From an uncultured Gammaproteobacteria bacterium (GTDB lineage: Bacteria; Pseudomonadota; Gammaproteobacteria; Ga0077536), in assembly GCA_903866355.1 (NCBI GenBank), contig CAIPNE010000454.1, forward strand, positions 1-5,338: 5,338 nucleotides of DNA, written 5' to 3'. The position numbers and the translations under genes were made by a program. Below are positions 1 through 4,836 of this stretch, one piece after another. Positions within the stretch are counted from its first letter, which is position 1. The number at the start of each line of letters is the position of its first letter. A model generated the notes under the pieces. That model saw only the letters and a list, made by a program, of their open reading frames with translations, made no database searches and was not told the origin of the DNA.

Positions 1-614
1 ATGAAGTACGGGGACAGGTAGCCGCGGTCAAACTGCATGCCTTCCACGATGTCCAGTTCGTTGTCCAGGCCAGAGCCTTCTTCAACGGTGATCACGCCTT
101 CTTTGCCCACGTTGTCCATCGCCTTGGCGATGATGTCGCCAATTGCGGTGTCAGAGTTGGCGGAAATCGTGCCGACCTGGGCAATTGCCTTGGTGTCGGT
201 GCAGGGCTTGGAAATCTTGATCAGCTCGGCGACGGCGGCCACTACGGCCTTGTCGATCCCGCGCTTGATGTCCATCGGGTTGGTGCCGGCGCTGACAGCC
301 TTCATGCCTTCACGCACGATGGCTTGGGCTAACACGGTGGCGGTGGTGGTACCGTCGCCAGCGATGTCGGAGGTCTTGGAAGCAACTTCCTTGACCATCT
401 GGGCGCCCATGTTCTCGAACCGGTCTTCCAGTTCGATTTCTTTCGCAACGGAGACGCCGTCCTTGGTGACGGTGGGGGCGCCGAAGCTCTTCTCGAGCAC
501 GACGTTACGACCTTTCGGGCCTAGCGTCTGTTTGACGGCGTTGGCGAGAATGTTGACGCCGCGCGCTAAGCGCTGGCGGGCGTCATCAGAAAAGCGGACT
601 TCTTTAGCTGCCAT
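1..614 (-). CDS. groEL: 60 kDa chaperonin GroEL, N-terminal part (3' end cut by window edge)
   Basis: Cytoplasmic ATP-dependent chaperonin that, with GroES, encapsulates and folds proteins. Reading the minus strand from the ATG at 614 gives MAAKEVRFSDDARQRLARGV and stays open for 204 codons to the window edge; the full protein is usually about 545 residues. Visible hallmarks are TLGPKGRNVVLEKSFGAP near the start, the nucleotide-site segment TKDGVSVAKEIELED (the Asp near residue 52), the catalytic GDGTTTATVLAQAI (the Asp near 87), GTNPMDIKRGID, and GMQFDRGYLSPYF at the edge. The equatorial and intermediate segments and the first part of the apical domain are therefore present. AGAGGAA (623-629 on the plus map) lies 8 bases before the ATG. 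The gene follows groES after a 46-base gap and should share its transcript. No lesion is seen. Whether this is the only groEL copy in the genome cannot be told. Confidence 0.98.
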   Translation of the reverse strand, partial: MAAKEVRFSDDARQRLARGVNILANAVKQTLGPKGRNVVLEKSFGAPTVTKDGVSVAKEIELEDRFENMGAQMVKEVASKTSDIAGDGTTTATVLAQAIVREGMKAVSAGTNPMDIKRGIDKAVVAAVAELIKISKPCTDTKAIAQVGTISANSDTAIGDIIAKAMDNVGKEGVITVEEGSGLDNELDIVEGMQFDRGYLSPYF

Positions 615-660
615 TGTTCGAATTCCTCTGAATTTAGGGGTTGCGGTGAGGCGCGGGGGC

Positions 661-948
661 TTAGCTCAGCACCGCCACGATGTCGTCTTCTCGCAGAACG
701 AGGTAATCGACGCCATCGACTTTCACTTCGGAGCCGGAGTACTTGCCAAACAGCACGCGGTCGCCGACTTTGACGTCGAGCGGGCGGACTTGGCCATTCT
801 CTAGCAGTTTGCCGTTACCAATGGCGAGGACTTCTCCACGCACAGGTTTTTCGGCAGCGGAATCGGGGATCAGGATGCCGCCGGGGGAGGTTTTGTCCTC
901 TTCCAGACGTTTTACGATCACGCGGTCATGTAATGGACGGATCTTCAT
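661..948 (-). CDS. groES: 10 kDa co-chaperonin GroES
   Basis: Co-chaperonin whose heptameric ring caps GroEL and closes the folding chamber. The 95-residue product has the normal family length. It opens with MKIRPLHDRVIVKRLEEDKT, typical of GroES. The mobile loop that contacts GroEL is at about residues 17-34, with the central GGILIP in the place of the usual GGIVL-type hydrophobic tripeptide. VGDRVLFGKYSG and the ending YLVLREDDIVAVLS are also standard. The start is set by the Shine-Dalgarno AAGGAG (plus-map 959-964), 10 bases before the ATG at 948. It is the first gene of the groES-groEL operon. The leader, roughly 90 bases, carries a CIRCE operator, so HrcA repression in addition to heat-shock sigma control is expected. 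Confidence 0.98.
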   Translation of the reverse strand: MKIRPLHDRVIVKRLEEDKTSPGGILIPDSAAEKPVRGEVLAIGNGKLLENGQVRPLDVKVGDRVLFGKYSGSEVKVDGVDYLVLREDDIVAVLS

Positions 949-1019
949 GGTCTCTTTTCTCCTTGAAGACTTTGAACGGGCTTTAGGTTGTATGTACTCG
1001 AAAACCGGCTAGGGTGTTA

Positions 1020-1046
1020 TTAGCACTCTGCGGTGAGTAGTGCTAA
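1020..1046. promoter_or_regulatory. CIRCE operator (HrcA binding site)
   Basis: The left arm TTAGCACTC (1020-1028) matches the CIRCE consensus exactly. It is followed by a 9-base spacer and the right arm TAGTGCTAA (1038-1046), which differs from GAGTGCTAA at its first base only. The 9-9-9 layout is that of the classical CIRCE element bound by the heat-shock repressor HrcA. It starts immediately downstream of the predicted -10 of the groES promoter on the minus strand, so it should cover the transcription start and the first part of the leader, the usual position for repression. hrcA itself is not in this window. Confidence 0.95.
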
Positions 1047-1076
1047 AGAATAGGGGCTCAACTTCGAGAGATCAAG
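1047..1076 (-). promoter_or_regulatory. groES-groEL promoter, sigma-32 type with an overlapping sigma-70-like reading
   Basis: On the minus strand CTTGAT (1076-1071) is followed after 14 bases by CCCCTATT (1056-1049). The RpoH consensus is CTTGAA, 11-15 bases, then CCCCATNT. The same stretch can be read as a weaker sigma-70 promoter: TTGATC (1075-1070), a 17-base spacer, and TATTCT (1052-1047), each 4 of 6 to consensus. The CIRCE element begins at the next base downstream. Together these suggest positive (RpoH) and negative (HrcA) heat-shock control of one promoter. The start site should fall near 1040. This is read by eye, without start-site data. Confidence 0.72.
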
Positions 1077-1086
1077 GTAGGTAGTG

Positions 1087-1653
1087 ATGAATCGTTATCT
1101 TTGCGGGGGTCGGAAGCTGCTTGGCGCAAGCTTGCTGGTGTTGGTGCACACCGCGGCGGCAGCCGTTGAATGCCAATTAAATGTGGGCAATTTGCAGGTG
1201 AGGGTGAATGCGGTGCCGCAGGCCATTGAGATCGAAGCCTACGACGGCGCACAGCTGATGGCCCGCATGGACGTGCCGGTGGAGGGTGCGTTGATCGGCT
1301 GCTGGCAGGGTCAGCTCCAGGCCCGACAACCCGCTGCGCTGGTGGTGACCAGTGCGACGGGTGAGCCGGGCCAGCCAGCAGATTTGCGCGCCTGGGTGTG
1401 GACAGGCAGCTGGTTCTCGCCCGTGCCTATCACGCCCTTGCGGCTCGCAGTCCCCTTAGTGGGGACGCCTGTAGAAGAGGTGCAAGTGCTGGCGGGTGCC
1501 TTGCTGCGCACTGTGGGAAGCGCGCATTATCGCTACGACTTCCCCACCCAGACTTGGGTGGCGATGGCAGCGCCCCCACCGGGTGCGAACACGGGGCGCG
1601 CTACGGCGGGGCCCGATGCGCTGCTGCAAGCGCCCCGTCACGAAACGCAGTAA
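1087..1653 (+). CDS. Exported protein of unknown function
   Basis: I do not recognise the family of this 188-residue product. Residues 1-26 look like a Sec signal peptide: N-terminal Arg/Lys, a hydrophobic core LLGASLLVLV, then a run of Ala with likely cleavage near residues 24-26 (HTAAAA before VECQ). The mature part is rich in Val, aromatic and short alternating hydrophobic stretches, which suggests mostly beta structure. Two Cys (29 and 72) could form a disulfide in the periplasm. The tail from about 161 is Pro/Ala/Gly-rich and probably disordered. ATG at 1087 is preferred: AAGG at 1074-1077 lies 9 bases upstream. An in-frame GTG at 1084 is the alternative. The gene is divergent from groES, and its ribosome site overlaps the groES -35 element. 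No metal site, catalytic motif or lipobox is seen. Confidence 0.78.
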   Translation: MNRYLCGGRKLLGASLLVLVHTAAAAVECQLNVGNLQVRVNAVPQAIEIEAYDGAQLMARMDVPVEGALIGCWQGQLQARQPAALVVTSATGEPGQPADLRAWVWTGSWFSPVPITPLRLAVPLVGTPVEEVQVLAGALLRTVGSAHYRYDFPTQTWVAMAAPPPGANTGRATAGPDALLQAPRHETQ

Positions 1654-1665
1654 CGACATATAGGT

Positions 1666-1681
1666 GGGCCAGAATTGGCCC
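1666..1681 (+). terminator. Short perfect hairpin after the exported-protein gene; weak terminator candidate
   Basis: GGGCCA and TGGCCC pair perfectly around a GAAT loop, 12 bases after the stop codon at 1651-1653. The bases that follow (GGGTTTAAAG) hold only three T, so it is at best a weak intrinsic terminator. A second possible fold sits just downstream: GTCC (1691-1694) with GGAC (1700-1703), enclosed by GGGTT (1682-1686) with AACCC (1709-1713). The region could instead be a binding site or leader structure for the regulator gene that follows. Confidence 0.35.
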
Positions 1682-1729
1682 GGGTTTAAAGTCCCACGTG
1701 GACGTTGTAACCCGCTAGGTGTCGCGAAA

Positions 1730-1740
1730 CTCAACTTGAG
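1730..1740. promoter_or_regulatory. Inverted repeat overlapping the ribosome site of the Crp-like gene
   Basis: CTCAA and TTGAG form a perfect inverted repeat around a single central C. The right arm contains most of the only Shine-Dalgarno-like sequence (GAGG, 1738-1741) of the Crp-like gene. It could be a small operator or a fold that shields the ribosome site, but an 11-base palindrome can also occur by chance. Confidence 0.25.
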
Positions 1741-1750
1741 GTGGCGCGTT

Positions 1751-2401
1751 ATGGTTCTGCCGGTCGCTGCGTTATCACCCGATCTCGAGCCATTTTTGGC
1801 GCAATGTTCTCGCCGCCGTTATACCGCTAAGGCGGCGATCATCCATCAGGGCGATCGCGCGACGGATCTCTTCTATGTGGTGCAAGGCTCGGTCACCGTT
1901 TTGCTGGCCGACGATCAAGGCCACGAATTAGTGCTGGCCTACCTCAATCAGGGCGAGTTTTTTGGCGAGATTGGGCTGTTCAGCGAGCAGCGTGGCCGCT
2001 CGGCGCTGGTGCGGGCGCGTACCGCTTGTGAGATTGCGCAAATCAGTTACGCCAAACTGCGCCAGCTGGGTGAACTTTATCCTTGGATAACCACGCTCAT
2101 CACCGGTCAACTGGCGCGTCGACTATTGGCGACCAATCGCCGGTTGGGCGATTTGGCTTTCATGGATGTTTATGGCCGGATTGCTCGCACCCTGCTCCAG
2201 CTCTGTAAGGAACCGGATGTGACTGTGCAGGCACAGGGTGTTTTGGTCCGGGTTACCCACCGTGAGCTGGGCCGTTTGGTGGGTTGCTCGCGCGAAATGG
2301 TGGGCAAGGTGCTCAAAGAAATGGCGCTCCAGAAGCAGGTTGTGCTGGAAGGGCGAGCCATTCTAGTCCTCGGTGTGAAACCCGGCACCACCTTAAGCTA
2401 G
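1751..2401 (+). CDS. Crp/Fnr-family transcription regulator, Crp/Vfr type (cAMP receptor protein homologue)
   Basis: Cytoplasmic DNA-binding regulator of 216 residues; E. coli Crp has about 210. The N-terminal cyclic-nucleotide domain (about 10-115) has IHQGDRATDLFYVVQGSVTV and YLNQGEFFGEIGLF. The phosphate-binding pair GE (72-73) and RS (83-84) are present, and TACEIAQISYAKLRQL is very close to Crp. The dimer helix (about 112-136) has T128, the counterpart of E. coli Thr127, but N129 where E. coli has Ser128. The C-terminal winged helix-turn-helix (about 165-208) has GRLVGCSREMVGKVLK: the DNA-contacting Arg-Glu is kept (181-182) but Lys186 replaces the usual Arg185. cAMP is the likeliest ligand, though the Xanthomonas member Clp binds c-di-GMP. 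ATG at 1751 matches the Crp N terminus, with GAGG 9 bases upstream. An upstream GTG at 1664 would add 29 residues unlike the family and overlaps the hairpin. Confidence 0.93.
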   Translation: MVLPVAALSPDLEPFLAQCSRRRYTAKAAIIHQGDRATDLFYVVQGSVTVLLADDQGHELVLAYLNQGEFFGEIGLFSEQRGRSALVRARTACEIAQISYAKLRQLGELYPWITTLITGQLARRLLATNRRLGDLAFMDVYGRIARTLLQLCKEPDVTVQAQGVLVRVTHRELGRLVGCSREMVGKVLKEMALQKQVVLEGRAILVLGVKPGTTLS

Positions 2402-2403
2402 CG

Positions 2404-2437
2404 CGCCTTAGTTGGCGGTGGGCTGTCAGCATTTTTT
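2404..2437 (+). terminator. Possible weak terminator after the Crp-like gene
   Basis: Directly after the TAG stop, CGCC (2404-2407) can pair with GGCG (2414-2417) around TTAGTT. A run of six T follows at 2432-2437, preceded by a small GCTGTCAGC stem. The main stem is only 4 bp and lies 14 bases from the T run, so this is not a classical intrinsic terminator. The rest of the gap to 2540 has no gene that I can support; its 3' end holds the candidate promoter of the next gene. Confidence 0.25.
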
Positions 2438-2505
2438 CGCCGTTAGTGCTGTGGCTGAAAACAACTAAAACGGACGGTCTTGCGTAACCTATCCCCAACA
2501 TCTTG

Positions 2506-2535
2506 GTGACGTTAGCTTCGCTAGCGCAATATACT
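2506..2535 (+). promoter_or_regulatory. Candidate promoter of the Sel1-repeat gene
   Basis: A good -10 hexamer TATACT (2530-2535, 5 of 6 to consensus) is preceded after 18 bases by GTGACG (2506-2511, 4 of 6 to TTGACA). Transcription would begin at about 2542-2543, practically at the start codon. A small inverted repeat GTTAGC-TTC-GCTAGC (2511-2525, one G-T pair) lies in the spacer and could be an operator. All of this is by-eye reading. Confidence 0.4.
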
Positions 2536-2543
2536 GTGGCGTG

Positions 2544-4094
2544 ATGCGCTACTTTTCTAGGCCAAAATTAACTGATGACATACCAAGTTTCCCGCGCTGG
2601 CGGGGGCTGGTTATGCTGTTCGCGTTGTTAGACGTTGGCGCGGGCGCCAGTGCTACTGTGCCCGCCCCGCCGGCGGTGCCAATGAGCAGCGAGGCCGCGC
2701 TGGCGGGCAGTGAGGATGCCGTAGCCCTCACCGAACTCGCTGCCCGCTACCAACAAGGTCGTGGGGTTAAGCAGGATTTGCCGCGGGCCGCGCAGCTCTA
2801 CGAGCAGGCGGCAAAACTTGGCAACGCGGAGGCCCAATTTAATCTGGGCAATTTGTATTTGCTGGGCGAGGGCGTGCCGCAAGACGACGACTGGGCGTTC
2901 ACCTATTACCGCGCCGCAGCCCGGCAGGGCCATGTGCTGGCCCAAAAAAACATCAACGAATTCTACCGAGCGGCCGGGGTCACTCCCCCGCCAGATGAAT
3001 TTCCGGCGCCGTCAGGGGCCGTGGCGACCCCGCCAAGCCTACCCCCACCAACCACGGGAATGACGGGTGCCGCCCCCCCGCCGAGCCCGCCACTAGGGAA
3101 CGATACCCTGTCAGATGCCGCTGCCGCGGAGCTCTCCATGCAAGTGCCGGAGCAACTCTCGAGCGACGAACTCAACGCCTTACAAATAGCGCGCGCCCGA
3201 GGCATCCAGATCGATGGCCCGTCGTTAGCGGCCGCAGACCAAGCGGGCGCGATCCTCCCAGACAGCGGTTTGCCGGCCGGTTCAGCGGCTCTGCCGGGCC
3301 CGAGTTTACCGGCTGGTGCGGTGGCCCTGCCGGGCGCGGGTTTACCGATTGGCTCGGCGGCTCTGCCGGGTGCGGGTTTACCCGCCGGTTCGGCGGCTCT
3401 GCCGGGTGCGGGTTTACCCGCCGGTTCGGCGGCTCTGCCGGGCACAGGTTTACCTGCTGGCGCGGCGGCACTCCCGGCGGCGGATTCGCCGGCTAAGCGG
3501 CCCATGGCACCCATCGTGGAATCCTCGCCCGGACAGCCCGTGGCACCCATCGAGGAGTCATTGCCCGAGCCGGTTGTGGCCCCGATCGTCGACGGGCGGC
3601 CTGTCCTCGCGGCGTCCCCCCCGCCTGCCGCACCGCCGGTGCCGGCACCCGCGGTCGCGTCGGGGGCCAGCCTTGCGGCCGCGAAAGCCGCGCTCGCGGC
3701 CGGTAAACCGCTGGTTGCGCTGCCTTTGTTGCAGACGCAGGCGCAGCGAGAGGATCCCGAAGCGCAGTGGTTGTTATCCAATCTGCTGACCACCTTGCAC
3801 CGAACCCCGAAGGACGGCCGCGACGCCTTGTTGTGGCTGGAGCGGGCGGCTGGTGGTGGCGTGCGTGAGGCGCAATACGCACTGGGCTTGCGTTACGACC
3901 AAGGCGATGGCGTTGCTGCCGATGATGCGCAGGCGGTCACGTGGTACCGCGCGGCCGCGCGTCAAGGTAATACGGCGGCGCTGCAGCGCCTGCGCGCTAT
4001 TTATCGCGAAGCAGGGGTGCCACTGCCGGCTATCGATGCCCTAGATCGTCCGGCGTCTAATCGTGGCCAACCGCCCCAGTCATCCCCCAAATGA
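2544..4094 (+). CDS. Exported Sel1-repeat protein with a central Pro/Ala/Gly tandem-repeat linker
   Basis: A 516-residue protein of unknown specific role. Sel1-like repeats, a TPR-like helical fold, usually mediate protein contacts. An N-terminal Arg-containing stretch and hydrophobic LVMLFALLDVGAGASA (about 22-37) look like a signal peptide, so a periplasmic or surface location is likely. Two Sel1 repeats (about 56-145) include AAQLYEQAAKLGNAEAQFNL and AFTYYRAAARQGHVLAQ. Then come a Pro-rich stretch (147-185), six 12-residue repeats (241-312), three further 12-residue units (320-355), an Ala/Pro segment, and two more Sel1-like repeats (about 387-495) ending in AVTWYRAAARQGNTAALQRL. The ends of both halves match (YRAAARQG, then IYREAGV or FYRAAGV). 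ATG 2544 is preferred over GTG 2541; neither has a Shine-Dalgarno, and the candidate promoter abuts the start. ATG 2613 would remove the charged n-region of the signal peptide. The function is not inferable from sequence alone. Confidence 0.88.
   Translation: MRYFSRPKLTDDIPSFPRWRGLVMLFALLDVGAGASATVPAPPAVPMSSEAALAGSEDAVALTELAARYQQGRGVKQDLPRAAQLYEQAAKLGNAEAQFNLGNLYLLGEGVPQDDDWAFTYYRAAARQGHVLAQKNINEFYRAAGVTPPPDEFPAPSGAVATPPSLPPPTTGMTGAAPPPSPPLGNDTLSDAAAAELSMQVPEQLSSDELNALQIARARGIQIDGPSLAAADQAGAILPDSGLPAGSAALPGPSLPAGAVALPGAGLPIGSAALPGAGLPAGSAALPGAGLPAGSAALPGTGLPAGAAALPAADSPAKRPMAPIVESSPGQPVAPIEESLPEPVVAPIVDGRPVLAASPPPAAPPVPAPAVASGASLAAAKAALAAGKPLVALPLLQTQAQREDPEAQWLLSNLLTTLHRTPKDGRDALLWLERAAGGGVREAQYALGLRYDQGDGVAADDAQAVTWYRAAARQGNTAALQRLRAIYREAGVPLPAIDALDRPASNRGQPPQSSPK
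3264..3479 (+). repeat. Six tandem in-frame 36-bp repeats in the Sel1 gene
   Basis: Six consecutive 36-base units encode 12-residue repeats of the form x-G-L-P-A-G-S-A-A-L-P-G. They start at 3264, 3300, 3336, 3372, 3408 and 3444. Units 4 and 5 differ at one base of 36 (the last), while the outer units are more diverged (for example PSLPAGAVALPG in unit 2 and TGLPAGAAALPA in unit 6). This pattern suggests recent duplication in the middle of the array. Changes in copy number would keep the reading frame and alter only linker length. Confidence 0.93.
3501..3608 (+). repeat. Second set of three diverged 12-residue repeats
   Basis: After a seven-residue spacer (ADSPAKR) come three 36-base units at 3501, 3537 and 3573. 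They encode PMAPIVESSPGQ, PVAPIEESLPEP and VVAPIVDGRPVL. The shared core is V/M-A-P-I-V/E-E/D. The period equals that of the preceding array, but the sequence is different and the units have diverged further, so this is probably an older array of its own origin. Confidence 0.7.
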
Positions 4095-4151
4095 ACCCCA
4101 CACCCAGCGCGAACCGCAAGGAATTTTTGCCATCCTGTTTTCACCCCGCGC

Positions 4152-4168
4152 GCTCGCCGTTGGCGGGC
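4152..4168 (+). other. GC-rich hairpin just before the methyltransferase start
   Basis: GCTCGCC (4152-4158) can pair with GGCGGGC (4162-4168) around GTT, giving 7 bp with one G-U pair. No T run follows, so it does not look like an intrinsic terminator. It lies 29 bases before ATG 4198, in the 103-base gap after the Sel1 gene, and could influence translation of the methyltransferase, or be incidental in GC-rich DNA. Confidence 0.3.
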
Positions 4169-4197
4169 TAGGCTCCGGCCGGTCTATCACTAACACC

Positions 4198-4818
4198 ATG
4201 GGCTTCTACCGCACCGCTGTGTTACCCCGTTTGCTGGACTTCAGCGAGGGCTTGTCTGGCTTCGAGGCGGCACGGCAGCGAACGGTCGAGTTTGCTACCG
4301 GACATGTGTTGGAGATCGGCATCGGGGTGGGCTCAACCTTGGCGTTCTATCCACGCGAAATCACCTCGCTGACCACCGTCGACCCTAATCCGGTTTTGAA
4401 CGCGCGGGTGCGCCGTCGGTTGCGTCATCTGGCTTTCCCGGTGGACGTTCGCGAAGGGCGGGGTGAGCAGTTACCGGTCAAAGACGCCGCGTTTGATTGC
4501 GTGGTCAGCGCGTTCGCCTTGGGTTGCGTGGAACACCTTGAGCAGGCAGCGGCCGAAATTTTTCGCGTACTGAAACCCGGCGGGCGTTTCTATTTTGTGG
4601 AAATGGGCCTAAGTAGCGACCCACGCATGGCCCGCTGGCAGTGGCGTTTGCGGGGTCTGCAGAGTTTGCTCGTTGCAGGGTGCAAGCTAGACCGTCCTCT
4701 TGAAGCGGCGCTGACCGGGGCCGGATTGCAGCTTAAGCGTCTGGATGGCGTGTGGCTGGACGCCGTGCCCCGGGTGTTGGGCTACGCCTATGAAGGCTGC
4801 GCCGTGCGCGATTCCTGA
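4198..4818 (+). CDS. Class I SAM-dependent methyltransferase (UbiE/Methyltransf_11-like)
   Basis: A predicted cytoplasmic enzyme of 206 residues that transfers a methyl group from S-adenosylmethionine; the substrate is unknown. The Rossmann-fold motifs are clear: motif I VLEIGIGVGSTL (37-48), an acidic motif II residue in TTVDPNP (59-65), the acidic motif around GEQLPVKDAAFDCVVSAFAL (89-108), and RVLKPGGRFYFVEMG (123-137). The ending GVWLDAVPRVLGYAYEG fits a family of small methyltransferases that typically begin MGFY..VLPRL, exactly as at ATG 4198, which is why this start is preferred. The open frame extends upstream to a GTG at 4063 that would overlap the Sel1 gene and add 45 residues unlike the family. 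No good Shine-Dalgarno precedes 4198, so the start remains uncertain. The gene converges with the FimV-like gene, 11 bases between stops. Confidence 0.85.
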   Translation: MGFYRTAVLPRLLDFSEGLSGFEAARQRTVEFATGHVLEIGIGVGSTLAFYPREITSLTTVDPNPVLNARVRRRLRHLAFPVDVREGRGEQLPVKDAAFDCVVSAFALGCVEHLEQAAAEIFRVLKPGGRFYFVEMGLSSDPRMARWQWRLRGLQSLLVAGCKLDRPLEAALTGAGLQLKRLDGVWLDAVPRVLGYAYEGCAVRDS

Positions 4819-4820
4819 GC

Positions 4821-4836
4821 GTTAGGCGGTTAGGCG
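4821..4836. repeat. Two tandem GTTAGGCG copies between convergent stop codons
   Basis: The octamer GTTAGGCG occurs twice in direct succession (4821-4828 and 4829-4836), spanning the 11-base gap between the methyltransferase stop and the FimV-like stop. The second copy includes the TAA of the minus-strand gene, so a slippage event there may have helped set its 3' end. I see no strong terminator hairpin at this convergent junction. Confidence 0.6.

Noticed and set aside
37..804. Plus-strand 255-residue open frame opposite groEL and groES
   Set aside because: It lies entirely antisense to unmistakable groEL and groES coding sequence and its translation is low-complexity with no recognisable domain; it is a shadow of GC-rich codon use.
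1664..1750. N-terminal extension of the Crp-like protein from GTG 1664
   Set aside because: The added 29 residues do not resemble any Crp N terminus and cover the hairpin; ATG 1751 has a ribosome-site-like GAGG and matches the family start.
3264..3479. The 36-bp periodic array as a CRISPR
   Set aside because: The units are contiguous with no unique spacers and keep one reading frame, so this is a coding minisatellite.
3316..3789. Plus-strand Arg-rich alternative frame through the tandem repeats, and the matching minus frame at 3172-3471
   Set aside because: Their repetitive Arg/Pro translations only mirror the 36-bp DNA repeat in other frames; no start signal supports them.
2963..3793. Minus-strand 276-residue Gly/Ala/Pro-rich open frame across the repeat array
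   Set aside because: It is the antisense of the 36-bp repeat region; the period and GC bias keep several frames open here. It has no ribosome site or domain, and the plus frame has a signal peptide and Sel1 repeats.
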